NCBI GenBank assembly: GCA_003158875.1
Contig: PMLK01000030.1
Coordinates: 1 to 36,443 of the forward strand
Source of the DNA: Chloroflexota bacterium
Lineage (GTDB): Bacteria; Chloroflexota; Limnocylindria; Limnocylindrales; CSP1-4
DNA length: 36,443 nt
Reading direction: 5' to 3'
Under the pieces are notes generated by a model. It made no database searches, had not been told where the DNA came from, and saw only the letters and a program-made list of their open reading frames with translations. A program made the translations under genes and the position numbers. Positions 1 to 7,750 of the stretch are shown one piece after another. How positions within the stretch are numbered: the stretch's first letter is position 1; the number at the start of each line of letters is the position of its first letter.

Positions 1-1
1 C

Positions 2-541
2 GTGGCCTACATCATGAAGAACGAACACGGCATCGATCTCCCGCGCCGTCTCCAGATCGAATTCAGCCGCGTGATCAAGGGCATTACGTCGGAAACCGGC
101 ACGGAGATCTCGGCCGAAGACATGTACGCGGCCTTCGCGGCCGAGTATCTGCCGGCCGACCCTCGCATCCACCTCGCCGGCTACGAGACGACCTCGGAAA
201 ACGGGACGGTCTCGGTCAAGGCCCGTGTCTCGTTCGATGGCTCGGTCGCATCGGTTGCGGGCCACGGCAACGGTCCGATCTCCGCACTGGTCCACGGCCT
301 GTGCAGCGACCTGGGAATCGAGGCGGACGTGCTCGACTATGCCGAGCACGCACTCGGCGCCGGTGAGGAAGCGACCGCAGTGGCCTACGTCGAGGTTCGT
401 TCCGCGGGCGAAGTCCGTTGGGGCGTGGCCATGGATCCGAACATCACCACGGCGTCGATGAAGGCGGTTTTGAGCGCGCTCGAGCGGCTGGGCATCCACC
501 TGCCCGCGTCCGACAAGGCGAATGTCGGCGCAGCCAGGTAG
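2..541 (+). CDS. leuA: 2-isopropylmalate synthase, C-terminal part (5' truncated by window)
   Basis: The window opens inside this gene; 179 residues up to a TAG stop are visible. LeuA condenses acetyl-CoA with 2-oxoisovalerate, the first committed step of leucine biosynthesis in the cytoplasm. The visible part starts at the end of the linker ('HGIDLPRRLQIEFSRV' is typical of LeuA) and continues into the LeuA dimer/allosteric domain that binds leucine. The stretch 'GNGPISALVHGL' is the usual 'GNGPIDA' turn of this domain, and the end 'ASMKAVLSALERL' matches the family's last helix. The catalytic TIM barrel lies upstream, outside the window. The first codon read (GTG at 2) is internal, not a start. 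A strong hairpin follows, so leuA is the last gene of its transcript. The family call is secure; the partial extent is a window effect. Confidence 0.93.
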   Translation: MAYIMKNEHGIDLPRRLQIEFSRVIKGITSETGTEISAEDMYAAFAAEYLPADPRIHLAGYETTSENGTVSVKARVSFDGSVASVAGHGNGPISALVHGLCSDLGIEADVLDYAEHALGAGEEATAVAYVEVRSAGEVRWGVAMDPNITTASMKAVLSALERLGIHLPASDKANVGAAR

Positions 542-557
542 CAACACCAATTGACAA

Positions 558-600
558 CGCACAAACGAGGCTGCCCTTTGCGGGCGGCCTCGTTTGTGCG
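558..600 (+). terminator. Hairpin terminator after leuA
   Basis: A 13-bp perfect stem (558-570 with 588-600) encloses a second short GC stem. It begins 17 bases after the leuA stop. There is no clear T-tract on the plus strand, so termination could be bidirectional or factor-assisted. Confidence 0.75.
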
Positions 601-672
601 TGTAAGGTTGCGGGCGGACCGTCAGCGCGGTCCGAATGGCCCGGTGGCCAAAGCCGAGTTGGCAACTAGGAT

Positions 673-1944
673 ATGCAGGTGACATCCACTTCTCGCTTCA
701 AGTCGGTCGCCGCTGCCCTGCGCGGTCCAGGTCTGATCCGTTGGCTCAGGGTCATCGGGCCGGCCTGGGTCGTGATGCTTGCCGACGTGGACGCCCCGAG
801 CGTCATCACGGCCGGCCAGGGCGGGACGACTTCGGGCTACGCCCTGCTGCTGCCCGTTTTCGCGATCGTGCCGCTGCTCGCCATCGTCCAAGAGATGACC
901 TCGCGACTGGCCCTCGCCACCGGGAAGGGCCATGTCGAACTCGTGCGGATCCGGTACGGCAGGCGTTGGGCGGCCGTCTCCGTCATCGGCATGGCCGTGA
1001 TCAACTTCGTGGCCTACGTCGCCGAGTTCGCGGGTATTGCGTTAGGTGCCGGTATCGTGGGCATTCCGGCGCCGGTGGCAATCGTTGGGGCGCTCGCCAT
1101 CCACGCCACGATGGTTCTGACCACCAGCTACAAGTGGTTCGAGCGGATGGCTCTGGCTCTCTCCCTGGCGTTGTTCAGCTTCGTGGTCCTGGCGGTCGCG
1201 GGCCGGCCGGACCTTGGTCACCTCGTGTCGGACCTGGCGCCGATCCCGGCCGACCTGCCGAACGACTACTTCGCCCTGGTGGTGGCGATAGTCGGCGCCT
1301 CGATCATGCCCTGGATGCTTTTCTACCAGCAGTCGGCGAGCGTCGACAAGCGACTGAAGCGCGAAGATCTGCGTGGCGCCCGCCTCGAGACCGTGGTCGG
1401 GGCCTTCGCCAGCCAGGCATTGATGGCCGTCATCGTGATCGCCGCCGCTGCCGCGATGCAGTCGGCCCCGGCGGTCGTCGACCGTGCCGCGAACCTCGCC
1501 GATCTGCCGGAGGGCATGGCCAGGCTGGCGGACGGCGGCGCGGGCTGGTTGATCGCGATCGGGCTCGTCGGCTCGGGTTTGCTGGCGCTGGTAGTCGTCT
1601 CGCTGTCGGCGGCGTGGGGAATCGGCGAACTGATGGGTTGGCCGCACAGCCTCGACCTCAAGCCGAGCGAAGCCTGGCGCTTCTACGCCGTCTATCTCGT
1701 TGAGGTCGTCCCGGCCGCGGCCGTGGCTCTTCTGTCGCACGACCTCGTGCGGGTCTGCATCGGGGCCATGGTCTTCAACGTGATCGTGCTGGCGTTGCCG
1801 CTCGCCTTCCTGGTGCTGCTGACCAGCGATCGCGAGCTGCTCGGCGACCTGGCTAACAAGTGGTGGCAGGCCGCGGTTCTGTGGGCGGCAACATTCCTGC
1901 TTCTTGCCTGCGGCGCCTTCGGGATGTACCAGTTCCTGGTCTGA
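673..1944 (+). CDS. NRAMP-family (SLC11-like) divalent cation transporter, divergent metal-site motifs
   Basis: This is a 423-residue integral membrane protein with about 11 hydrophobic helices, the usual NRAMP length. NRAMP proteins import Mn2+, Fe2+ or related ions by proton coupling. The start of helix 1 (residues 29-50, 'GPAWVVMLADVDAPSVITAG') aligns with the canonical 'GPG...DPGN' region, but the DPGN motif is replaced by D38-V-D-A-P-S. In helix 6 the canonical 'MPHN' becomes 'MPWMLFYQQS' (212-221). The methionine and proline remain but His and Asn are lost. Similar changes are known in NRAMP-related proteins that carry Mg2+ or have unknown substrates, so the ion cannot be assigned. The ATG at 673 was chosen because 'aggat' precedes it. 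A small perfect hairpin (615-621/628-634) lies just upstream. No partner gene adjoins it. Confidence 0.85.
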   Translation: MQVTSTSRFKSVAAALRGPGLIRWLRVIGPAWVVMLADVDAPSVITAGQGGTTSGYALLLPVFAIVPLLAIVQEMTSRLALATGKGHVELVRIRYGRRWAAVSVIGMAVINFVAYVAEFAGIALGAGIVGIPAPVAIVGALAIHATMVLTTSYKWFERMALALSLALFSFVVLAVAGRPDLGHLVSDLAPIPADLPNDYFALVVAIVGASIMPWMLFYQQSASVDKRLKREDLRGARLETVVGAFASQALMAVIVIAAAAAMQSAPAVVDRAANLADLPEGMARLADGGAGWLIAIGLVGSGLLALVVVSLSAAWGIGELMGWPHSLDLKPSEAWRFYAVYLVEVVPAAAVALLSHDLVRVCIGAMVFNVIVLALPLAFLVLLTSDRELLGDLANKWWQAAVLWAATFLLLACGAFGMYQFLV

Positions 1945-2155
1945 TTGCCGTCTGAGGAGGCTGGCTCGGCCCGGAGTGCGGCCCTCTCTCCCGGCTCGGA
2001 CTCTGCTCCGTCGCGTGGGTCTTGCGCTGGCATCCGATACCGGCGAGACTATTCTGGCTGAACGACCGCTGGACCGAGGCGGGAACCGGCTCGTCAGCCC
2101 CAGAGTCGCTGCCGGTGCATCCCCAACGGCGCGATTGTGAAGGGCGGACAAATCC

Positions 2156-3517
2156 ATGGATCGCAAGCGTGTTGTGATCATGGGGTCGGCAGGTCGCGAC
2201 TTCCATGACTTCAATGTCGTCTATCGGGCAGATCCGAGCTATGAGGTCGTCGCTTTCACCGCGGCCGCTTCCCAGATCCCGGGCATCGCCGATCGGCGCT
2301 ATCCGAAGGAACTGGCCGGTTCGCTCTACCCGGACGGCATCCCGGTCGTCGCCGAGGCGGACCTGGAGCAGGTGATCGCCGACAAGAAGGTCGATCTGGT
2401 TGTCTTCGCCTACAGCGACGTCACCCACGAGCTGGTCATGCATCAGGCCAGCCGCGCGATGGCTTGCGGTGCCGACTTCGAATTGCTCGGTCCGGCCAGC
2501 ACGATGCTCAAGAGCACCAAGCCGGTTCTTGCCACGGGCGCGACCAGAACGGGGGCCGGCAAGAGCCAGACCACTCGCTACCTTGCCGCGCTCCTGGAGA
2601 AGCAAGGCCTCAAGGTTGCGGTGGTGCGTCACCCGATGCCGTACGGGGATCTCGTCGCCCAGCGGGTCGAGCGCTTCGCCACATACGCGGACCTGGACAA
2701 GTACGAGACCACGATCGAGGAGCGCGAGGAATACGAGCCGCACCTCGACGCGGGCCGGGTTATGTTCGCCGGAGTCGACTACGAGGCGATCCTTCGAGCC
2801 GCCGAGGCGGAGTCGGACGTGGTCATCTGGGAGGGCGGCAACAACGACTTTCCGTTCTACGTACCGGATCTGTTCGTCGTCATCGCCGATCCGCTCCGGG
2901 CCGGCCACGAGCTGCGCTACCACCCGGGCGAGACGAACATCCGCATGGCGGATGTCGTGATCATCAACAAGATCGACTCCGCGACACCGGCTCAGATCGC
3001 GGTTGTGGACGCGAACATTACGGCGATGAACCCGCGCGCCACGACCTTGCTGGCACGCTCCGTCCTGACTCTCAGCGGTGGCGACATCGCCGGTATGAGT
3101 GTTGCCGTCGTAGAGGACGGTCCCACTTTGACGCACGGCGGCATGACCTTCGGTGCCGGCATCGTGGCGGCGCAACGGTTCGGGGCGGGCAAGATCGTCA
3201 ATCCCGCGCCCTATGCCGTCGGCGAACTGGCCGATACGCTGCGGCGCTACCCGGCGCTCGAGAACCTTCTGCCGGCTATGGGCTACGGCCAGAAGCAGAT
3301 GAAGGAACTCGAGACGACCCTCAACGCCATGCCGGTCGATCTCGTCCTCTCCGCCACGCCCATCGATCTGACAAGGGTTCTGCGGCTGGCCAAGCCGGTG
3401 GTGCGCGTGGGCTACGAACTGGAGGAACTCGACGCCAAGTCGGGTGGCGGGACCCAGCCCACGCTCACGGATCTCCTCGCCCCAATCGTCGCGAAGGCAA
3501 GGGCCCGCAAGAACTAG
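2156..3517 (+). CDS. COG2403 P-loop protein, annotated as cyclic 2,3-diphosphoglycerate synthetase-like
   Basis: This 453-residue soluble protein has an N-terminal Rossmann-like region (residues 4-110, 'RVVIMGSAGRDFHDF') followed by a P-loop nucleotide-binding domain. The Walker A motif is GATRTGAGKS (128-137), a Walker B-like strand is at 221-225, and a GTPase-type NKID specificity motif is at 271-274. Databases usually call the family cyclic 2,3-diphosphoglycerate synthetase because of an archaeal member. That activity makes a thermoprotectant in methanogens and is unproven here. It opens an operon: the carbamoyltransferase start follows after 26 bp and carbamate kinase overlaps that gene. 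The context points to a role around carbamoyl phosphate or nucleotide-dependent control of it, which is inference. ATG 2156 is preceded by an AGGGCGGA-like site. Confidence 0.8.
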   Translation: MDRKRVVIMGSAGRDFHDFNVVYRADPSYEVVAFTAAASQIPGIADRRYPKELAGSLYPDGIPVVAEADLEQVIADKKVDLVVFAYSDVTHELVMHQASRAMACGADFELLGPASTMLKSTKPVLATGATRTGAGKSQTTRYLAALLEKQGLKVAVVRHPMPYGDLVAQRVERFATYADLDKYETTIEEREEYEPHLDAGRVMFAGVDYEAILRAAEAESDVVIWEGGNNDFPFYVPDLFVVIADPLRAGHELRYHPGETNIRMADVVIINKIDSATPAQIAVVDANITAMNPRATTLLARSVLTLSGGDIAGMSVAVVEDGPTLTHGGMTFGAGIVAAQRFGAGKIVNPAPYAVGELADTLRRYPALENLLPAMGYGQKQMKELETTLNAMPVDLVLSATPIDLTRVLRLAKPVVRVGYELEELDAKSGGGTQPTLTDLLAPIVAKARARKN

Positions 3518-3543
3518 TCCGGAGTCGAAGCGGAGAGACCGTC

Positions 3544-4476
3544 ATGACCAGGCATTTCCTGACTTTGGATTCGGTTGGTCGAGAAGGGATCCTCGCCAAC
3601 CTGACGCTCGCGGGCCAGCTCAAGTCCATGAAGGGCATGGCCCGCCAGGCCGTCGAAGGCGGGCGGCTGGGGCTGATCTTCGACAAGCCGTCGACGCGGA
3701 CAAGGGTCAGCTTCGAAGCCGCCGCATGGGGCCTGGGGATGCTGCCGATCGCGCTCCGTCCCGACGAGCTGCAGATAGGCCGGGGCGAAACCATCGCCGA
3801 TACGGCTCGAGTCCTGTCCCGCTACCTGTCCGCGGTGGCGATTCGGACGTTCGAGCAGGCCAAGGTGGAGGAACTGGCGCGCTACGCGACGATCCCGATC
3901 GTCAACGCCCTGACCGACGAACATCATCCCTGCCAGGCTCTGGCGGACGTGATGACAATCGCCGAGGAGTTCGGCGGCTTCGACGATGTCAGGGTCGCGT
4001 TCATCGGCGATGGCAACAACGTCTGCCACTCCCTGATTCAGGCGGCCGGCTACCTGGGCTTCACGCTGGCGGTCTCTACGCCCCAGTCTTACGAACCAGA
4101 TCCGGAAATCGTCGCTGCGGCTCGGGCCAACTGCGCGATCAACGGTGGGGCCATTGAAATCGGTCACGACGTTAGGGCGGCGGTGAGGGGCGCCGATGCC
4201 GTCTATACGGACGTCTGGGCCAGCATGGGCCAGGAGAAAGAACGCGAGGAGCGGGCCCTGATATTCGCCGGCTACCGCGTGGACGTCGACCTCATGAAGC
4301 TCGCCGCTCCGCGGGCCATCTTCCTGCATTGCTTGCCGGCGCATAGAGGCGACGAAGTGACCGACGAAGTAATGGACGGACCGCAGTCGCGAGTCTGGGA
4401 TGAAGCCGAGAATCGCTGGTATACGGAGCAGGCGCTGCTATACCAGCTCATCACCGGCCGCGACACCCTGACATGA
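3544..4476 (+). CDS. argF: Ornithine carbamoyltransferase
   Basis: 310 residues, the normal length. The enzyme interconverts carbamoyl phosphate + ornithine and citrulline + phosphate. It has the carbamoyl-phosphate loop STRTR (50-54), HPCQ (128-131), the ornithine-site SMG loop (227-229 within 'DVWASMGQE') and HCLPAHRG (262-269) with the catalytic Cys. These fit true ornithine carbamoyltransferase rather than the aspartate enzyme or YgeW-like paralogues. The open frame extends far upstream, but ATG 3544 follows a GGAGAG site at good spacing and begins the homologous sequence. It is the middle gene of a three-gene operon and overlaps the carbamate kinase start by 4 bp (ATGA). Next to a kinase that makes ATP from carbamoyl phosphate, a catabolic direction (arcB-like) is as likely as arginine biosynthesis. 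Confidence 0.93.
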   Translation: MTRHFLTLDSVGREGILANLTLAGQLKSMKGMARQAVEGGRLGLIFDKPSTRTRVSFEAAAWGLGMLPIALRPDELQIGRGETIADTARVLSRYLSAVAIRTFEQAKVEELARYATIPIVNALTDEHHPCQALADVMTIAEEFGGFDDVRVAFIGDGNNVCHSLIQAAGYLGFTLAVSTPQSYEPDPEIVAAARANCAINGGAIEIGHDVRAAVRGADAVYTDVWASMGQEKEREERALIFAGYRVDVDLMKLAAPRAIFLHCLPAHRGDEVTDEVMDGPQSRVWDEAENRWYTEQALLYQLITGRDTLT

Positions 4477-5441
4477 CCCGGCTCGTCATCGCCCTCGGCG
4501 GCAACGCCCTGATCCGACGCGGCGAGGCGGGTTCCACGGAGGTCCAGCGACGCAACCTCGTTGCCGCGGCGCGCGGTCTCGTGACCCTGGCCGAGGGCAG
4601 CCGCGCCGAAATCGTGATCACCCACGGCAACGGTCCTCAGGTGGGCTTCCTGGCCATCGGCGCCGAGATGGCAGCGTCGGTAGTTCCGGCGCCGCCGCTC
4701 GACGTTCTGGGGGCGGAGACACAGGGCCAGATCGGATACCTGCTCGCCCAGGCCCTCAACGACGCTTTCCTCGAACGTGGCCGGCGGCGTGAGATCGCGG
4801 TCGTGGTTACGCGGACGGTGGTTCCGGCCGACGACCCCGCGTTTTCGAATCCCACCAAGCCCGTCGGGCCGATCTATGACGAAGCCACGGCCAAAGAGCA
4901 GTCCGCGGCGCGGGGCTGGAGCGTGGCCCCGGACGGCAAGAACTGGCGGCGCGTCGTCCCGTCACCGCCCCCGAGTCGGATCGTGGAAGCGGTGGCTATC
5001 CGAGCTCTCGTCGACTCGGGCATTCTTGTCGTGGCGTCGGGGGGTGGGGGAGTGCCGGTCGTGGAAAGACCCGACGGCCGGCTCGAGGGCGTAGAGGCGG
5101 TGATCGACAAAGACCTTGCGGCCGTGGTTCTGGCCCGTTCGGTCGAGGCCGACGGCCTGGTGTTGTTGAGCGATGTCGATGCGGTCTACGATCGCTGGGG
5201 CACGCCGCGCCAGGAGCCGATCTTGCGGATGTCCGTGGAGGAGGCCCAGGAGGGTCTGGCCGCCGGCGCCTGGCCGTCGGGGTCGATGGCGCCCAAGGTC
5301 CGCGCCTGCGCCCAGTTCATTTCGGGCGGCGGCAGGTTTGCCGCGATCGGAGCGCTCGAAAACGCCGTGGCGATCGTCAAGGGCAGTTCCGGCACCTGGT
5401 TTGGCGCAGGCTCTGTCGGCCTGCCACGGCGCGCGGCCTAG
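4473..5441 (+). CDS. arcC: Carbamate kinase
   Basis: 322 residues of the amino-acid kinase fold. It catalyses carbamoyl phosphate + ADP to carbamate + ATP, substrate-level phosphorylation in arginine or ureide breakdown. Seen in the sequence are the N-terminal phosphate loop GGNAL (9-13), HGNGPQVG (51-58), the ADP-side 'VIDKDLAAVVLA' segment, 'LLSDVDAVY' and the C-terminal 'GSMAPKV' motif. The start overlaps the argF stop by 4 bp, implying translational coupling. Upstream is the COG2403 protein. No arginine deiminase, agmatine deiminase or ureide gene is present within the window, so the source of citrulline or carbamoyl phosphate is unknown. The gene is convergent with the TerB-like gene only 21 bp away, with no obvious terminator between them. 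Confidence 0.93.
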   Translation: MTRLVIALGGNALIRRGEAGSTEVQRRNLVAAARGLVTLAEGSRAEIVITHGNGPQVGFLAIGAEMAASVVPAPPLDVLGAETQGQIGYLLAQALNDAFLERGRRREIAVVVTRTVVPADDPAFSNPTKPVGPIYDEATAKEQSAARGWSVAPDGKNWRRVVPSPPPSRIVEAVAIRALVDSGILVVASGGGGVPVVERPDGRLEGVEAVIDKDLAAVVLARSVEADGLVLLSDVDAVYDRWGTPRQEPILRMSVEEAQEGLAAGAWPSGSMAPKVRACAQFISGGGRFAAIGALENAVAIVKGSSGTWFGAGSVGLPRRAA

Positions 5442-5462
5442 AGGCCGCCGGCGCCGCGCTCG

Positions 5463-6017
5463 CTAGTGGCCCGAGCCAAACCCAAGTCGAGCGGAGATCT
5501 TGTCCGCGAACTCGGCCCGAATCGGCGCCGCTTCATCGTGGGTGATACCGAGCTCAGATGTGATTTCGTCGATCGTGGAGATCTCCATGGCGGAGATGGA
5601 GTTGTCCGCGGCGGCGATGTGGTAGCAGGCTCGCAACAACGCGCGCCGCTGTTCGGGCGTAGATCGCTCGGTGAATTCGCGTGTGACCAGGTAGTCGCTC
5701 GTCTCCCCGGTGGCGATTGCCTGGAACTTCGCCATCTCCACAACCAGGGCGGCCTGGGCTTGATCGAGGCCGGCTCCCGCCAGCTCGAACTCCATGGCGG
5801 CCGTCTCAACAGCGCTGATGTCGAAGTCGGCATTCGCGGCTCGAGCCAGGACGTAGGCCATGCCCGCCATCAGTCTGGCTCGGTCGACAGGCAGGGCCTG
5901 CAGGCGCTGGACGATGTTCCGAACCGCCTCCGTTTCCTGGGCCAGGTCGGGCGGGTTGCCTGGGGCCGTTGGAGCTGCGTAGCCGGTGCCGCCGGTCAGG
6001 AATCGAATGAATGACAC
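5463..6017 (-). CDS. TerB-like (tellurite-resistance B fold) cytoplasmic protein
   Basis: 184 residues. From about residue 40 the protein is an all-helical domain with the TerB pattern: an acidic 'AANADFDISAVETAAMEFEL' stretch and its echo 'AAADNSISAMEISTIDEITSELGI', each marking a helix pair with a DxxIS-type acidic motif. TerB-like domains are metal-associated or scaffold modules in stress-related proteins; the exact role is not known. The reading frame is open to 6095. GTG at 6017 was preferred because it is preceded by GGAGA 5-6 bases upstream and yields 'VSFIRFLTGG' with no basic, low-complexity extension. It starts 28 bp after the stop of the YceI gene on the same strand, so the two probably form an operon. 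Confidence 0.75.
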   Translation of the reverse strand: MSFIRFLTGGTGYAAPTAPGNPPDLAQETEAVRNIVQRLQALPVDRARLMAGMAYVLARAANADFDISAVETAAMEFELAGAGLDQAQAALVVEMAKFQAIATGETSDYLVTREFTERSTPEQRRALLRACYHIAAADNSISAMEISTIDEITSELGITHDEAAPIRAEFADKISARLGFGSGH

Positions 6018-6045
6018 GTTGTCTCCAGGCGAGGTCTTGGCGCTA

Positions 6046-6816
6046 TCAGGCGTGCGTGAAGAGCAGATGAAGTTCCATGATCCCGTGGTCGTCAACCGAG
6101 AGCACCGAGAAGCTCGTCGGTTTCTGGATGGAGTAGTCGGAGAAGACGATCGGCAGCGTGCCCGTCACAGCGATGATGCCGCCCTGCCGGACTGCCTGGA
6201 GCGCGATCGTCACCGTCTTCGTGACACCATGCAGCGTCAGCGAGCCCGTGGCCGTGGCGCTGACCGTGGCGCCGTCGGCGGGTAGTGTTCCGATGTCGAT
6301 CGGCTGGGTCAGGGCGAACGTGGCAGTCGGAAAGTTGTCCGTTTCGATGGCCTGGCGCCGCAATTGATCGTCGCGGTGCTGGTCGTCGCTGACCAGAGCA
6401 GTTAGATCCGCGGTGATCTTGACGGCGCTGACCTTCGTTCCGGCCAGCGTCAACGAGCCCGTCACCTTGGGCGTGCGGCCGACCGCGGTATGGCCGCCGA
6501 CTCCAGCAAGCTGTTCCTGAACGCGATAGCCCACGAATGACGCCGTTCCATCGCTTACCGATCCCGTGGTCGTGTCCACGTTCCAGGTTCCGTCCATTGA
6601 TGCCGGCGCCGCGACATGCACATTCGTTGGGATAGCCGGGGCACCGGACGAAACCGCGGCCGGCCCGCCGGGCCCGAGCAGGACGTACCACAGGCCGTAA
6701 CCACCACCGAAGAGACCCGCGAGCACAACCACGGCCGCGACACTAAGGAGAATGTTCCGCCGTCGCCGAGACGGCTTCCCGGCGGGGACGACTCCGGGTG
6801 GAGTGGATGCACTCAT
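6046..6816 (-). CDS. YceI-domain protein with N-terminal membrane anchor
   Basis: 256 residues. A short proline-rich cytoplasmic tail and an RRRR stop-transfer cluster are followed by one hydrophobic helix (about residues 21-46) and then an extracytoplasmic YceI lipocalin-like domain. YceI hallmarks are 'DGTWNVDTTTGSVSDGTASFVGYRVQE', the 'DLTALVSDDQHRDDQLRRQAIETDNFPTA' core helix region and 'GSLTLHGVTKTVTI'. YceI proteins bind polyisoprenoid or other amphiphilic ligands outside the membrane. ATG 6816 was chosen because it begins at the natural N-terminus 'MSASTPP'; an upstream in-frame start at 6918 would only add sequence of low plausibility. It is first of a pair with the TerB-like gene and diverges from the hemerythrin gene across 247 bp. 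Confidence 0.85.
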   Translation of the reverse strand: MSASTPPGVVPAGKPSRRRRNILLSVAAVVVLAGLFGGGYGLWYVLLGPGGPAAVSSGAPAIPTNVHVAAPASMDGTWNVDTTTGSVSDGTASFVGYRVQEQLAGVGGHTAVGRTPKVTGSLTLAGTKVSAVKITADLTALVSDDQHRDDQLRRQAIETDNFPTATFALTQPIDIGTLPADGATVSATATGSLTLHGVTKTVTIALQAVRQGGIIAVTGTLPIVFSDYSIQKPTSFSVLSVDDHGIMELHLLFTHA

Positions 6817-7063
6817 CGCGCGAACCTCAAACACGGGCCTGCCCTGGGACGCGGGCAACGACCAGGAAACCAACGTATGGTCATCTACTGAAGTGCCGTT
6901 GAAAGAATGGCCTCTCACGCGCCAGACGCAACGGCCACAACTGTGGGCGACGCACCAGCCGTCCGCCCCGTTAGGGGACTATGTCGCGGGCCGTCGCTGC
7001 ACCATACTGCTACGGTCGGGCCCGCCTCGAGGCACGCAGGTGGCCGCGAATGTGGAGATACGC

Positions 7064-7474
7064 ATGGCGACGATCGCATGGGACCCGTCGATGTCGACAG
7101 GGATCGAGGCTCTGGACAATCAGCACAAGCAGCTGATCTCCTGGCTCAACGATCTGCTGGACGCGATGAGCATGGGTCGGGGACGCGCCGAGATCGAAGG
7201 GTTGCTAGACAAGCTGAGCGGCTATGTCGTCATGCACTTTGGCAATGAGGAAGACTGCATGACGAAGTACAACTGCCCGGTCGCCGCCCAGAACGCCGCC
7301 GCCCACCAGGCCTTCGTCGCCACCTTTTCCGGCATCCGCGACGAATACGAACGAGACGGCGCCACTGCTCGCCTCGTCGTTCACGTCGAGAGCGAGTTGA
7401 TGCGCTGGCTTGTCGGCCACATCAAGGGCACTGACACGCAACTCCGCGAGTGCGTTCGGAACCCCGCCTCGTGA
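7064..7474 (+). CDS. Bacteriohemerythrin-like protein with one altered iron ligand
   Basis: 136 residues, the size of a single-domain bacteriohemerythrin, an O2-binding di-iron four-helix bundle in the cytoplasm. Ligands visible: H21 ('DNQHKQL'), H58 and E62 ('HFGNEEDCM'), H81 ('HQAFVATF'), H119 and D124 ('GHIKGTD'). The family's HxxxH pair in helix 3 is broken: the first histidine (position 77) is Asn, codon AAC at 7292-7294, giving 'QNAAAH'. The protein may bind iron with an incomplete shell or have a changed function. ATG 7064 follows a GGAG site. It is transcribed alone, divergent from the YceI gene. Confidence 0.9.
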   Translation: MATIAWDPSMSTGIEALDNQHKQLISWLNDLLDAMSMGRGRAEIEGLLDKLSGYVVMHFGNEEDCMTKYNCPVAAQNAAAHQAFVATFSGIRDEYERDGATARLVVHVESELMRWLVGHIKGTDTQLRECVRNPAS

Positions 7475-7750
7475 TTCTCGATGGCCGCTCGCTGCCGGAT
7501 GGGCCTGTGAGGCCGCAGCCCAGGTGAAGAAGTACTCCACTAGGCGTTGAGGTTTCTTCAGCAAACCGGCCCGAGCCGCGCCCGTTCACACTGGAATACC
7601 GCCCTCCAACGCGGACTGCCACCTGAATGGGTGGTTGTCTTGATGCCGGACACTGTGCCCCATGGCCCTTGGGAGAGGAACTGGGCCTGAGCGATGGTCG
7701 TTTCGTCCCGCATCGAGCATCAGCCCCGTCCCGTCCGGAGGAGACAAATC

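Noticed and set aside
601-672. Manganese riboswitch (yybP-ykoY) ahead of the NRAMP gene
   Set aside because: Only a 7-bp hairpin is present; the conserved loops of that riboswitch are absent.
1042-3175. Long minus-strand open frames of about 390-440 codons opposite the NRAMP and COG2403 genes
   Set aside because: They are Arg/His/Asp-rich shadow frames typical of GC-rich DNA, with no recognisable domain or ribosome-binding site, opposite well-supported genes.
7475-7750. Possible riboswitch ahead of the CAP-domain gene
   Set aside because: No conserved aptamer motif could be recognised in the 276 bp.
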